This document shows positions 40,740-51,074 of a stretch of DNA of 51,408 nucleotides, in pieces; position 1 is the stretch's first letter; each line of letters starts with the position of its first letter. Source of the DNA: Clostridium lacusfryxellense (GTDB lineage Bacteria; Bacillota; Clostridia; Clostridiales; Clostridiaceae); contig NZ_JAHLEB010000036.1 in the NCBI RefSeq assembly GCF_018861735.1, positions 1 to 51,408 on the forward strand, read 5' to 3'. The translations under genes were made by a program, and so were the position numbers. Below the pieces are notes generated by a model. That model was not told where the DNA came from, searched no databases, and saw only the letters and a program-made list of their open reading frames with translations.

Positions 40740-41687
40740 TTAAAAAACACTATAACCTGCATATTTATCAGCTAATTTATATGATATTGTTATCAAAATA
40801 ATTGAAACTAAAGATTTAAATAATCCTACAGCTGTTGAAACTCCATATTGAAAATCAACTAACCCTACTCTATAAACAAGAGTATCAATTATATCGCCTG
40901 AACTATACACCGCTGGATTATATAACAAAAATATTTGTTCAAACCCTGCGTTAAGAACATTGCCAATACTTAATACGCTCATAAGCACAACTATTGGCAT
41001 TATTCCAGGAAGAGTAACATGAATTGTTTGCTTAAGTCTCCCAGCTCCATCTATCATTGCAGATTCATATAGAGAGTGATCTATACCTGTTAACGCAGCA
41101 AGGTATATTATCGCTCCAAAGCCAAAACCTTTCCATACATCTGTTATAACCATAGTATATGGGAACCATTTAGCATCTCCCAAGAAGAAAATCGGATCAA
41201 ACCCTAGCGATTTAATAATATCATTTATAATTCCCGTTGAAGGTGAAAAAGTATCAATAACAATACCTCCTACGATTACCCAAGATAAAAAATGGGGCAA
41301 GAATACCAAAGTCTGAACACTTTTTTTTGTTATCTTGCTACCAATTTCATTTAGCAAAAGAGAGAAACCTAATGAAAACACTAATCCAGCTACTATTTTC
41401 ATAACCGCAATAAATAATGTATTTCTTATTACTGAATAAATTTCTGGCATATTCATCATGTACTTAAAATTATCAAACCAAATCCACTCTGATCCAAATA
41501 TCCCTGTTCTTGGATAGTATTTTTCAAAAGCTATCAATACTCCTGCCATGGGAATATAATGAAATATTATAAGCAATATAACCGCCGGCAACATCATTAA
41601 ATGTAAATATAGTTGGTTTCTGAACTTAACTTTTGTCATTTTTTTAGGTTTAATTACCATCTTATCTATAGAAATTACTTTGTCCAT
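40740..41687 (-). CDS. ABC sugar transporter permease, LplB type
   Basis: 315 aa, MalF-like permease. A hydrophilic N-terminus with MTKVKFRNQLYLHLMMLPAV leading into the first helix, then about six transmembrane segments; the EAA loop reads YESAMIDGAGRLKQTIHVTLPGI. Features of the LplB subfamily include YYPRTGIFGSEWIWFDNFKY and LPHFLSWVIVGGIVIDTF. ATG with GGGGAGG upstream. It partners the LplC permease behind it and the lipoprotein before it. A fragment of its middle part is duplicated at 37030-37219. Confidence 0.95.
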   Translation of the reverse strand: MDKVISIDKMVIKPKKMTKVKFRNQLYLHLMMLPAVILLIIFHYIPMAGVLIAFEKYYPRTGIFGSEWIWFDNFKYMMNMPEIYSVIRNTLFIAVMKIVAGLVFSLGFSLLLNEIGSKITKKSVQTLVFLPHFLSWVIVGGIVIDTFSPSTGIINDIIKSLGFDPIFFLGDAKWFPYTMVITDVWKGFGFGAIIYLAALTGIDHSLYESAMIDGAGRLKQTIHVTLPGIMPIVVLMSVLSIGNVLNAGFEQIFLLYNPAVYSSGDIIDTLVYRVGLVDFQYGVSTAVGLFKSLVSIILITISYKLADKYAGYSVF

Positions 41688-41765
41688 AGCTATCCTCCCC
41701 GCTTATATAACTCAGTTGAAGAGAATTTACTCTCCAACTGTAGTTCCTAAATTTAAGTTATAGAT

Positions 41766-43454
41766 TTACTTACTTGTATTCCACTCATTTACCTCTTTAG
41801 TCATTTGATCTCCGCCTAGCTTTTTCCAGTCTTTTACGAATTTATCAAAAGAATCAACAGATTGACCAAGTATAATTTTTGTAATCATCTCTGTTTGCAT
41901 TTTATTTAGAGATGAACCTTTAGCCGTCATTGTTTCAGTTGAAAGGCCATAAAAACCATTTTGAAGTTCTAATTTATTCTTTTTAGTATTCTCATATATA
42001 GAGAGTGATCCCTCAGGTTTAAAACTATAGGCAAGAGCATTAGCCTTTTTGTCTGTTGGATTATCTAATGCCTTTTTAACGTCATCATATTTTATTTTTT
42101 CACCAACAGTGAGTTTTGATGTATCCTTTGATTTAAAAGCTTCTTGTACATTTTCAAATATATTTAAATCATTATCTCCATTATTTACCTTTACTAATGC
42201 ATATCCTTTAAAGTCAATAGTTTTATCAATCTCTTTCCCATCTTTATCCTTCATTTTAACCGTATCCTGATTGTACATTTTGTAATCTGCATCGCTTTTC
42301 CCATAACATTTTTCAGTATATAAATTAGCCATTTTAATTATAGCTTCAGGATACTTAAAGTCTTTTGTTACAACTTGAGTGCCTTTTCCTACGCTGTAAG
42401 GATATTTAACAGGTTGCCCGTCTACTGAAGGTAATGGAACTGAAACCCAATCTGCATCAATAGTTTTATCCATATTTATTGGCCAAGTAGATAAATAATA
42501 TGCGCCTCCAGCCATACCAGCCTTTCCAGAATTTATATATTCTGGTCCACTAGCACCGTAATCCATCGTGATAAATTCTTTTGGAATGTAATTTTTTTTG
42601 TAGTATTCTTGTGCCTTAGCTAATGCCTTCTTCATTTCTGGTTGAATTCCACCCCAAACTAGCTTACCTGAAGAATCTTTCACCCATGAACCTGCATATG
42701 CATGATTTCCTAGAAAAACGTTATCAATTCCAAGCGTCTGAAATAAGTCCTTTTGAACTACCATAGCAGTTGTATCATTTTTACCATTTTTGTCTGGATC
42801 TTTATTTGTAAAAGCATCCATAACAGTTTCCATCTCAGCATAAGTCTTAGGTGCTGAGAGGCCTACATTTTTTAACCAGTCGCTTCTTAACCATAATAAT
42901 GGTGCATTTTGATATACATTAGCACCACCAGTTGGAAGCGCAAATAGTTTGCCCTTAGTTTTAGATGAATTTAGTGCTATCCCACCATTTTTTTCTAATA
43001 TCTCCTTAGTCATAGGTGATGCATACTTGCTATATACATCATTTAGATCTGTATATAAATCCTGAACTATAATTTGATCAATAGTATTACCCGATGCGTT
43101 GTAAATATCTGGCATAGTATTTGAGGCTATTGCAACACTCATTTTTGCTGGAAATTGGTCTAGAGTTGCTGTCCATGCAGTCTTTAACGTAATTCCCAAT
43201 TTATCCTTGTATAGCCTTGTCCATACATTGTCTTCTAATGATTGACCTGCTGGGTAAATTTTCCCACTATCAACCATGTATGCAACATTTATTGTTATTC
43301 CAGGTTCATATTTACCAGTTGGGTCAATTTTCTGGTTAGTTTGTGATTTAGATGAAGTTTCACCTGTCTTATTTTTATTACAACCTGTGAAAGAAGATAC
43401 CATTACTGCAGTTAGTAATACACTTGTAATTAGTTTTATTTTCGATTTTTTCAC
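41766..43454 (-). CDS. Extracellular oligosaccharide-binding lipoprotein (LipO type)
   Basis: 562 aa solute-binding protein of the large LplA/LipO class. Lipoprotein signal peptide with lipobox SSFTGC (Cys about 25), then the mature domain with GITINVAYMVDSGKIYPAGQ, a DPDKNGKNDTTAMV calcium-binding-like loop shared with the second binding protein at 49455, and KYPYSVGKGTQVVTKDFKYPEA. It would be anchored to the outer face of the membrane and deliver oligosaccharides to LplB-LplC. GTG start with AGGGGGAG upstream. First gene of the importer-GH9 operon, which follows the two-component regulator pair that probably controls it. The ligand is likely a beta-glucan or xylan oligomer, judged by GH9 and GH52 neighbours. 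Confidence 0.92.
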   Translation of the reverse strand: MKKSKIKLITSVLLTAVMVSSFTGCNKNKTGETSSKSQTNQKIDPTGKYEPGITINVAYMVDSGKIYPAGQSLEDNVWTRLYKDKLGITLKTAWTATLDQFPAKMSVAIASNTMPDIYNASGNTIDQIIVQDLYTDLNDVYSKYASPMTKEILEKNGGIALNSSKTKGKLFALPTGGANVYQNAPLLWLRSDWLKNVGLSAPKTYAEMETVMDAFTNKDPDKNGKNDTTAMVVQKDLFQTLGIDNVFLGNHAYAGSWVKDSSGKLVWGGIQPEMKKALAKAQEYYKKNYIPKEFITMDYGASGPEYINSGKAGMAGGAYYLSTWPINMDKTIDADWVSVPLPSVDGQPVKYPYSVGKGTQVVTKDFKYPEAIIKMANLYTEKCYGKSDADYKMYNQDTVKMKDKDGKEIDKTIDFKGYALVKVNNGDNDLNIFENVQEAFKSKDTSKLTVGEKIKYDDVKKALDNPTDKKANALAYSFKPEGSLSIYENTKKNKLELQNGFYGLSTETMTAKGSSLNKMQTEMITKIILGQSVDSFDKFVKDWKKLGGDQMTKEVNEWNTSK

Positions 43455-43679
43455 AAAAGCTCCCCCTCATATTTTTCTTAAATTTTGATACATAACAATT
43501 TAAAGTCATCCTTTTCTTGTTTGTAATTATAAACGTTACCATTTAAGTATTAACTTTATTATAAAGGCCTCTTAATGTCTTAATTATATATCCTCCTAAC
43601 CAGTTGTTCTATATTCTTCTTTTTACTTTGTTAACAACTCTTTACCTTTTGTAAAGGTTACCATTATTAGTGGTAGCTA

Positions 43680-45347
43680 TTAGTTATTAAAAATAGAATC
43701 TCTATACTCCTGAGGAGTTATCCCCGTTGCTTTCTTGAAAAACCTAGTAAAAGATTGTGGTGATTCATATCCTACGCTGTTACCAATGTCATGTATTTTT
43801 CTATTATAATCACAAAGATACTTCTTAGCTTTATCCACCCTTACTTCAATAATGTATTCTGTGATATTACTACCTTTTATTTGTTTGAATAATCTGGAGA
43901 GGTAAGATGGATTGAAATATGACCTTTCTGCAAGACTAACCAATGAAAGATCTTCATCTATATGTTCATTAATAAAGTCTATAATCCTAATTATTGCATC
44001 ATCAGCCCTATGCACCTGTTCATCCTCATGAAAAATGAATATAACATCAACTACATTTTCTATATACTTAGCAGCTTCCGGCCATGAGCAATGACTATCT
44101 GAGTTTGTCAATTTCCAAAGCTCAATTGAATGCTCTAACGCCTTTGTTAAATTAAGTCTATTTATATAGGAAAGTAACACCAATGTAACCGAATAGTATA
44201 TCTCTAATGCAATACTATCTTTTGTTATTACCTCTGCACTTAAATACTTCATTAATCCCGATAGAATATTATGTGCTTCTTCCTTGTCACCACGTTCCAA
44301 TGCAGAATCAAGTATTTTGAGCCTCTTTAAACCTAATCTAACTTTTCTAATGTCACTTTTGTTTTTAATTATAAAATACTCCTCTGAACTCTCTGACTTT
44401 ATAATTGCCTCAGGCAGCATCGTTGCTCTGGTATTGAGAAGAATTTTCATCTCATCAAATTTTGGCGCTAAATCATTCCAATTAACACTTTTACTACTAA
44501 CTGCAAACGAAATAGACATTTTTATTGTTTCTCTACATGATGCTTGTATAGATTCTAATGTTTCTTTTAAGAACAACAAACTCTTTTTCCACAGATCTTC
44601 CTCATTATCAGAGTTACAGATATTTACTGGTTGCAGAATAAAGCATAAATAACACCCCTCATACACAATATTTACACCCTTTAAAAACTTTGAAACAAGC
44701 TCCTCTACTATAAGTTTTGCAGTCATATAATTCTCCATCCTTTTTGTAGTAGTTATTCCTTTTGATAGGTCATCGAAGCATCCCAGCAAAATAGTAACAG
44801 GTTTCTCTTCATTTAATGGGATCTTAAGTTCTGAAAACCTCAGTTTAGTCAAATTAATATCTTCGATTTCTCCCTGTAAGAGTCTATATATATATTCTTT
44901 CACAAGCAATGGACCTGCTATTTCTATCTGCATCTTTGCCTTCTTAACTAATTCTTCTTTTATTAAGTTTTTCTCAATATCAGAAATTGACTTTTCAACT
45001 GCTTTAATAATTTCTTCGTCTTCCTCAGTTTTCAAGAGATAGCTCACACCCTCGTACTTAATTGCAGTATAAACATAGTCAAATTCATTGTACCCAGTAA
45101 GGAAAATCACTCTACATTCTGGCCAGCTATATCTAACTTTCTCCAATAACTTAAGTCCATTCATTCCAGGCATTCTTATATCCGACAATACTATGTCCAT
45201 TCTTGTTTCATTCATAATTTCCAATGCCTCTGGCGCGGAATATGCCTTAAAAACTTCAAGATCTAAATGGTCTAAATCTCTAAAAAGTTCTACAAGCCAA
45301 TTCACAATCTGTGGTTCATCATCAACAATTAATAATCTATACATCAT
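43680..45347 (-). CDS. Response regulator with AraC DNA-binding domain (YesN type)
   Basis: 555 aa. Receiver domain at the N-terminus (LLIVDDEPQIVNWL; phosphoacceptor Asp about 56 in IVLSDIRMPGMNGL; Lys in YLLKTEEDEE), a long middle region of unknown fold, and a C-terminal AraC domain (EDLSLVSLAERSYFNPSYLSRLFK, then IHDIGNSVGYESPQSFTRFFK). Start ATG 45347 with AAAGGGG six nt upstream; it overlaps the kinase gene end by about 11 nt, so the two are coupled. It should activate the adjacent importer-GH9 operon, whose promoter region (43455-43679) contains several short inverted repeats such as CTTTAC-N5-GTAAAG, and perhaps the GH52 gene. Confidence 0.95.
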   Translation of the reverse strand: MMYRLLIVDDEPQIVNWLVELFRDLDHLDLEVFKAYSAPEALEIMNETRMDIVLSDIRMPGMNGLKLLEKVRYSWPECRVIFLTGYNEFDYVYTAIKYEGVSYLLKTEEDEEIIKAVEKSISDIEKNLIKEELVKKAKMQIEIAGPLLVKEYIYRLLQGEIEDINLTKLRFSELKIPLNEEKPVTILLGCFDDLSKGITTTKRMENYMTAKLIVEELVSKFLKGVNIVYEGCYLCFILQPVNICNSDNEEDLWKKSLLFLKETLESIQASCRETIKMSISFAVSSKSVNWNDLAPKFDEMKILLNTRATMLPEAIIKSESSEEYFIIKNKSDIRKVRLGLKRLKILDSALERGDKEEAHNILSGLMKYLSAEVITKDSIALEIYYSVTLVLLSYINRLNLTKALEHSIELWKLTNSDSHCSWPEAAKYIENVVDVIFIFHEDEQVHRADDAIIRIIDFINEHIDEDLSLVSLAERSYFNPSYLSRLFKQIKGSNITEYIIEVRVDKAKKYLCDYNRKIHDIGNSVGYESPQSFTRFFKKATGITPQEYRDSIFNN

Positions 45348-47091
45348 CACTAACCCCTTTCGGTAAATCTATCCTTATAGCAACCTTTATACCTCCCATA
45401 TCACTTTTCGATATGTTCACTCCACTTGCGCTGCTAAATTTAAGTTGTAACCTACGGTGAATATTTATTATTCCAGTAGTTTCAATTGCTACTTCACTCT
45501 CATACAAATCACTTTGGAGCTTCTTAAGCTTTTCTTCTTGTATACCACAACCATTATCCTCTATAGATACAATTAACACTTCTTCAAATTCACTAAATTT
45601 AACTGTCAGTAATCCATTTGATACCTTATCTTCTAACCCATATTCAAAAGCATTCTCAATAAAAGGCTGTAGTATAAGTCTAGGTACAAGGATTTCATTA
45701 TACTTATCTGGTAGTTCATCAAACTGTACTGAAATTCTGTTACAAAATCTCATAACTTGGATATCCGTATAACTTTTTGCATGCTCTACCTCCTTAAGTA
45801 AAGGAACTTCATCGGAGGCACTTCGAGTTATAAATCGGAAGTATTTTCCTAGCTGACTACAAAACCTTATAGCGTTATACTGTTCTCCCCCTTTTACCAT
45901 TCTTTGAAGAATAAAAAAGCTATTAAACAAAAAGTGTGGATTTATCTGAGCCTGAAGCTGTTTTAGTTGCGCATTCTGTGCTAATATCTTTTGCTTATAA
46001 ACTTGATCAATAAGGGTTTGCAAATTATCAACCATTGCATTGTATCTACCATAAAGATACTTGAACTCATCACTAGAACTATGTTCAACTCTTACACTTA
46101 AATCACCATTTTCTACAGTTCTAAAAGCATTTACAAGCTTCTCCATTGGCTTTTTTATTAGCCTAAAGGTATACATGCAGTACAAAGCAATTAGTATCAG
46201 CGATGTAATTAATAGAATACTAGCCCACAATTTATACTTTATTAGGGGTTTGAATACCCTGTCCTGAGACATAAAAGCGATTAAACTCAAGTTTAATTTA
46301 TCAGAATAACAATAGGTTACAAAATAGTTTCTTTTATGTAAAGTAATTGTATTCGTCGCAACGGTGCTTACATTATAATGAGATGTAACAAATTCTTTAC
46401 ACTTGTCCAAAATTTCTTTATTATCAGCACTTTGTATGGTAAATTTCTGATCAAGATCTAGAAGAAATGCTCCCTCATCGCTAAAACTATTAAACTGGCT
46501 AAGCGCATCCTTTATGGCTGTCTCATCTAGCTCTATCTCTATAGCGAAAAAAGGCTGTTTATTTAATACCTTTTCTGAAAATGCAGTATTAAGATATAAT
46601 TTGTTATTTAAGTAAAAAAATTTAGTTTTACTGAATCTCGCTTTTTTAAAGGTTTCGTACCTATCTAAATCGATCTCCTCTTCACTAAAGTTTTCAGTAT
46701 ATGTCTTTCCAATAGAATAAACATGAGCTCTTACATGTTTTATGTATACACTGCTATTTTTTATAGCCTGAAGCCTTGGAAATACACCCTGCATATATCC
46801 GTACCTTTCATAGGGTTGAATTATTTCCCCTTTTATTACAAGGTCATTTAGGTTATTGTCTGTGAGAGCGTCAAATTGAAGGATTTTGATTCTCTCAATC
46901 TCCTTATTCAGGTTTTCTATATAATAAGATACCTGAGCTGATGAATTTTTTGCTATTTCCTCCTTTACAGTGTTAACAGCCCAATAATATATACTTATAC
47001 CCAATATGAAAACTGGAATCATTATCAGCATAAAAGTTAAAACCAGTTTCGCAAATATTGAATTCTTAACATACACTAGTTTTTTTTTCAT
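45337..47091 (-). CDS. Sensor histidine kinase (YesM type)
   Basis: 584 aa membrane kinase. Transmembrane helix 1 about 14-34, an extracellular sensor domain of ~250 residues, transmembrane helix 2 about 285-305, a HAMP domain (RLIKKPMEKLVNAFRTVENG ... LSVRVEHSSSDEF), the His_kinase domain with QINPHFLFNS (His 386 the phosphorylation site) and a HATPase_c domain with LILQPFIENAFEYGLED and VSIEDNGCGI. ATG 47091 with GAGGGGC upstream is chosen over 47106. It likely senses a sugar, possibly through the binding lipoprotein. Preceded by a palindrome (47115-47132) and a terminator, so it has its own promoter. Confidence 0.95.
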   Translation of the reverse strand: MKKKLVYVKNSIFAKLVLTFMLIMIPVFILGISIYYWAVNTVKEEIAKNSSAQVSYYIENLNKEIERIKILQFDALTDNNLNDLVIKGEIIQPYERYGYMQGVFPRLQAIKNSSVYIKHVRAHVYSIGKTYTENFSEEEIDLDRYETFKKARFSKTKFFYLNNKLYLNTAFSEKVLNKQPFFAIEIELDETAIKDALSQFNSFSDEGAFLLDLDQKFTIQSADNKEILDKCKEFVTSHYNVSTVATNTITLHKRNYFVTYCYSDKLNLSLIAFMSQDRVFKPLIKYKLWASILLITSLILIALYCMYTFRLIKKPMEKLVNAFRTVENGDLSVRVEHSSSDEFKYLYGRYNAMVDNLQTLIDQVYKQKILAQNAQLKQLQAQINPHFLFNSFFILQRMVKGGEQYNAIRFCSQLGKYFRFITRSASDEVPLLKEVEHAKSYTDIQVMRFCNRISVQFDELPDKYNEILVPRLILQPFIENAFEYGLEDKVSNGLLTVKFSEFEEVLIVSIEDNGCGIQEEKLKKLQSDLYESEVAIETTGIINIHRRLQLKFSSASGVNISKSDMGGIKVAIRIDLPKGVSDDV

Positions 47092-47114
47092 ATTCTTGCC
47101 CCTCACATATTGTG

Positions 47115-47132
47115 GATAGTGTTAACACTATC
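47115..47132. promoter_or_regulatory. 18-bp perfect palindrome before the kinase gene
   Basis: GATAGTGTTAACACTATC reads the same on both strands. It sits between a TATAAC-like -10 on the minus strand (around 47134-47140) and the kinase ribosome site, where a bound protein would block transcription. LacI-type or other dimeric repressor binding, or a short hairpin in the leader, are both possible. Confidence 0.4.
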
Positions 47133-47142
47133 TGTTATAATA

Positions 47143-47177
47143 AAAACTTCAAACTCTAAATTAGAATTTGAAGTTTT
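47143..47177 (-). terminator. Terminator after the GH52 gene
   Basis: AAAACTTCAAA (47143-47153) pairs with TTTGAAGTTTT (47167-47177); on the minus strand TTTTTATTATAA follows. About 35 nt beyond the GH52 stop. Confidence 0.8.
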
Positions 47178-47211
47178 ATATCTTTTATTTGAATCAAAGT
47201 TTAAACAAAAA

Positions 47212-49314
47212 TTACTCTTCAAGCCACAAAATACTTGTAACTCCTCTTGGATAATACTTACTACCGGTAGGAAATCCTGAAACAATTTGATCGCTCCAGC
47301 ACCAATAGCTTTGTTTATTATGAAGCAACCATTTTACATGTGCAGTATCTGCTACATCAGATTGGTCCTTTAAGTTTAATCCAAGTATTTTTCTAGATAT
47401 AAACTGGCACAAATAGACTTTACTAAGCCATGTGTTATTACTTGTTGAAGATAACTTCCATCCACCATCTTCAGTTAAACATACTCCAGGAACTAAAATG
47501 TTACTAAGATGCTGCTTTAATGCCTTTATATAGTTACTATATCTTCCATCCTCATCAAGGGCATCCTTGCATCCTGAAAAATAAGGGAATACTAACCCTT
47601 CTATTGCAGGTATTATCCTAGAACTATTATCGCCTTCTAGTACTGCTGGTATATATCCTTCTGATGTCATATGACTAGCAAGTGTATCTGAACATCTTAT
47701 AGATTGTCCTAATGCTTGCTGCGACAACTCAATCATATTTTGCTCCCTAAATATCTTTTCAAGTGCAACGTATGCAGCCCAGCATTTTCCTGCAAGATAT
47801 ATATTGTTTCGCGCTTGTCCTAGAGATGCATCTAAGCTATCGTAAGTAGTTATTTCTGATCCTCCCATTACCCGACTACTATCCAGCTTCATAATTCCGG
47901 TTCTCTTTTCAGATTCTGGATGATCTCTATTTATCATACTTTGGAAACAATCAACAAAAACATTTAATTTCTCTTTTAGCCATTTTTCATCTTTTGTAGC
48001 CTCTAAATAAACAGATGCACAACATATCCAATTAACTAACTGTTCTTGCGTCATGTGTGAAAAGCATCCATCTATTCCACATTTCTCATAAGCAGAGTGT
48101 CCTTTTCTGGCTAATGCATTTGCCCTTCCCATATCATGTGTAAAGCTTATGCCTCCTGGATATTCTTTTTCCTCACCTGGAAATCTTACACTATCATAAT
48201 AGCTGTAGGAGTTAACGAACATATCAAGTTCATTTTTTACTGTCCACGGGTTCATCTTTATTTCATAAAAAAGTTGATCTACTGTTAAGTCAAAAGTATT
48301 CATCATTCTGTACTCGCCTTCGTTAACTATCCAAAAAGGTTTTCCCTCATGCTCTAATAATTCTGTACTTCCATAATAGCTTCTTATAGAGTGAATCATC
48401 ATAAACTTTTGATTCTTTGATAGTTCTGAGGTATCTAACAAATCATTGGCACTAATGCATTTTTCAGTAATTTCATCAAAATTAGCAAGTGAATAATCTG
48501 CCACATCAATTATATCTTTAAAATACTTCGTGTAATAGTATTTAGTATTCATTCCAGTTGTTACTATTCCCTGGCGATAGAAACATACCGCGAATTTATA
48601 GGTACGTTTAACACCTGCTGCTACATCCATTATTAAAGCGCCGGTTGGTCCTAAAGCAAAATTCCAATTTTCTTCTACTTTTTCATTCAAGATTGATTCC
48701 ATACTAAAACCCAATGCTGATTTTACGCCACAATCCTTAGATGCTATTGCATTCATCGTTCCTCGCCCTACACCTGCTATCTTACCTTCAGTAACATGAT
48801 CTAACTGATACATTGATGTATAAATATCATTTGGTTCAAAGCCAAAAAAAGCTCTTCTAATTCTTTTACATTTTGTATTATCAACTGTTATTTCCACAAA
48901 TACAGCTGGCACTATAGCTTTTTTAATTGAATCACTACTTGCATTTTCAGGATTTGGCACAGGGCAAGCAGGCGAGTAAATTGTGAAGGTTAGATCCCCT
49001 GCTTTCCAAGTATCATCACCCAAATTTAATTTTCTAGTTATCTCTTTATCCTCATATGGAACTATGACTGGTCTGCTTTCTAGCTTCTCATCTTTTTCTA
49101 AATCGTAAAGTTTTGACTCGTCATCGCCACCTTTAAAAAATGGTAACGCATTATAATAGCCTGGCTCTACATCTTCAAGCCCAATAAATATATTTTGATC
49201 TGCTGATTGCCTTAGTTCTAAGCCAACTCCGCCTTTAGCACCCTTAAATCCCAATGTAAAGCTAGCAAATGCTCCTATTGGTGAATGGTGTGCATTAAAA
49301 AAAGTGTTATCCAT
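47212..49314 (-). CDS. GH52 beta-xylosidase
   Basis: 700 aa, cytoplasmic (no signal peptide), retaining beta-xylosidase that releases xylose from xylo-oligosaccharides. The opening FFNAHHSPIGAFASFTLGFK and LRQSADQNIFIGLE are the N-terminal signature of GH52, and the length is the family's usual ~700. Glu 332 in WIVNEGEYRMMNTFDL is the expected nucleophile, and Asp 492 or Asp 495 in TTYDSLDASLGQARNN the general acid (Geobacillus GH52 enzymes are reported with E335 and D495). ATG with AGGAGG upstream. It stands alone between two terminators, next to YesMN and the second binding protein, pointing to xylan use by this region. Confidence 0.95.
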   Translation of the reverse strand: MDNTFFNAHHSPIGAFASFTLGFKGAKGGVGLELRQSADQNIFIGLEDVEPGYYNALPFFKGGDDESKLYDLEKDEKLESRPVIVPYEDKEITRKLNLGDDTWKAGDLTFTIYSPACPVPNPENASSDSIKKAIVPAVFVEITVDNTKCKRIRRAFFGFEPNDIYTSMYQLDHVTEGKIAGVGRGTMNAIASKDCGVKSALGFSMESILNEKVEENWNFALGPTGALIMDVAAGVKRTYKFAVCFYRQGIVTTGMNTKYYYTKYFKDIIDVADYSLANFDEITEKCISANDLLDTSELSKNQKFMMIHSIRSYYGSTELLEHEGKPFWIVNEGEYRMMNTFDLTVDQLFYEIKMNPWTVKNELDMFVNSYSYYDSVRFPGEEKEYPGGISFTHDMGRANALARKGHSAYEKCGIDGCFSHMTQEQLVNWICCASVYLEATKDEKWLKEKLNVFVDCFQSMINRDHPESEKRTGIMKLDSSRVMGGSEITTYDSLDASLGQARNNIYLAGKCWAAYVALEKIFREQNMIELSQQALGQSIRCSDTLASHMTSEGYIPAVLEGDNSSRIIPAIEGLVFPYFSGCKDALDEDGRYSNYIKALKQHLSNILVPGVCLTEDGGWKLSSTSNNTWLSKVYLCQFISRKILGLNLKDQSDVADTAHVKWLLHNKQSYWCWSDQIVSGFPTGSKYYPRGVTSILWLEE

Positions 49315-49371
49315 TTAATACCTGCCTCCTTGTTTGATAAAATACTTAGACTAAATTGCCCATAATAAAGT

Positions 49372-49407
49372 ACAAAAACGTCGAACATGCCAATTCAACG
49401 TTTTTGT
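49372..49407 (-). terminator. Terminator after the second importer operon
   Basis: ACAAAAACG (49372-49380) pairs with CGTTTTTGT (49399-49407) with extra GAA/TTC pairing inside, about 50 nt beyond the binding-protein stop. Confidence 0.7.
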
Positions 49408-49454
49408 AATATTATAAAAATTTAAACTACACTAATATAATTATCTAAGTATTA

Positions 49455-51002
49455 TTATTTAGCTACTGACATCTTCTTATTATAAGCATCTGATATTTCT
49501 TTGTTCCATTTTAAATAATCTGCATCAGTCTTTAATTTAGCAACATAAGCATCCCATGTTGTTATTGGCTCAGCCCCAAGCATTACCTTCATAAATGTCT
49601 CAACATATTTTTTGTTGTAATCTGCTCCAACTTTTGACTCAGTGTCCGAAGATAACCCAGTAATAGGACTTGATATACTAATTTTTGCTTTTTCATCTAT
49701 AATTTTTTTGTTTCTTTCTAATTGTTCAGAAGTTGTACCTAATATACTTGCAGTTTGATATTTGTCATATTTTTGAGATATATTTGCCATAGTTGCAACA
49801 AGATCTGTCTTTGCCTGAGGCAAAGCAGTATATTTATCTCCTGTCTTATTAAAATGTACACCTTCTACACCGTGTTTAGCTAGTTCCCATCCCTCGTTAC
49901 TTACACAGAAGTCATAAAACTCCATTATCTTCTTCATTTTATCCTCTTTAACAGTTTTAGGAATAACAAATCCTCCAAAAGAACCTTGATTCTTGGCTAC
50001 ATATTTACCATTATTAGCAGCTAAAGCTACTAAAGGAACAGTTTCCGCATTAGGAACAGTTTTCTTTATTGTTTCATCGTACACCGTTGTTTTTTGCATT
50101 GGATTAAAGTTTATACCAACTTTGCTTGCCATTATAAGTTCGCCTTCTTGCTCTGGTTTTAAAACAGCAATATCTTTATGAATTATTCCTTCAGAATATG
50201 CTTTTTTTAACCAAATAAGGGCATCTCTAGTACTAGTATCAGTCCACATATGAATAATTTTTCCATCTTTATCAAGTTTAAACCCAGCATCGCTAGCACC
50301 ATTAAATATAGATACAACTTCTTTTAAAGAACCTAAATTACCATCACTTACATAACCAGCAAAGCCAACAGTATCTTTTTTACCATTTTTATCTGGATCG
50401 CCATTAGTAAATGCCTTCATTACTGTATACAGATCATCCATTGTTTCAGGTGACTTTAACCCAAGATTATCTAACCAATCTTTACGTATACTTATTTGTC
50501 CTGATGATTGACCATCAAGTGGTCGTGGTCTTGGCATCATGTAATTTTTACCATCAGGTAATTTTGTATTTTCCCAAATATTTTCTGGTAGTGCAGCCAA
50601 GTTTTTATAATCTTTATAGTACTTTCCTACTTCCCAGAACGCACCTTGGGCTGTCATACTTCTCCATTGAGCGTTATATGTTTCTAAATCCAAAGTCATA
50701 TCTGGAATATCCCCAGATGCAAGAGTAACACTAAGTTTTTCATTGTAATTAGTACCTGGAACCCAAGTAATATCTAATTTAGTATTAGTCCTCTTTTCAA
50801 ATTCCTTTACAATAACATTATCATTAGGAATAGGACCTACTTCCCAAAATACACTCATGATAGAAATTGGAGTTGCTTCCTCTTTTCCTCCGTCAACCAC
50901 TTCTACTTTCTTGGTTCCACAGCCTGCCAAAAGTGATAATGTAATTGTTGTCATAACCATAATTGAAATTGTTCTTTTTAAAAATTTAGTATTTCTGTTC
51001 AT
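49455..51002 (-). CDS. Extracellular oligosaccharide-binding lipoprotein (LipO type), second importer
   Basis: 515 aa. Signal peptide KRTISIMVMTTITLSLLAGC with lipobox LAGC, then a mature domain of the large solute-binding type (FEKRTNTKLDITWVPGTNYN, NGDPDKNGKKDTVGFAGYV, WELAKHGVEGVHFNKTGDKY). The ATG at 51002 has AGGGGG upstream, and the signal peptide starts there rather than at the ATG 69 nt earlier. It is preceded by the LplC permease gene at 51075, the reverse of the gene order in the other importer operon. Close to the GH52 xylosidase, so xylo-oligosaccharide binding is a reasonable guess. Confidence 0.92.
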   Translation of the reverse strand: MNRNTKFLKRTISIMVMTTITLSLLAGCGTKKVEVVDGGKEEATPISIMSVFWEVGPIPNDNVIVKEFEKRTNTKLDITWVPGTNYNEKLSVTLASGDIPDMTLDLETYNAQWRSMTAQGAFWEVGKYYKDYKNLAALPENIWENTKLPDGKNYMMPRPRPLDGQSSGQISIRKDWLDNLGLKSPETMDDLYTVMKAFTNGDPDKNGKKDTVGFAGYVSDGNLGSLKEVVSIFNGASDAGFKLDKDGKIIHMWTDTSTRDALIWLKKAYSEGIIHKDIAVLKPEQEGELIMASKVGINFNPMQKTTVYDETIKKTVPNAETVPLVALAANNGKYVAKNQGSFGGFVIPKTVKEDKMKKIMEFYDFCVSNEGWELAKHGVEGVHFNKTGDKYTALPQAKTDLVATMANISQKYDKYQTASILGTTSEQLERNKKIIDEKAKISISSPITGLSSDTESKVGADYNKKYVETFMKVMLGAEPITTWDAYVAKLKTDADYLKWNKEISDAYNKKMSVAK

Positions 51003-51074
51003 TTTAGTAATCCCCCTTATTATTTTATTAATATCTATTTTAACGATTAAACCGATAAAAACTATTTTCATCTT

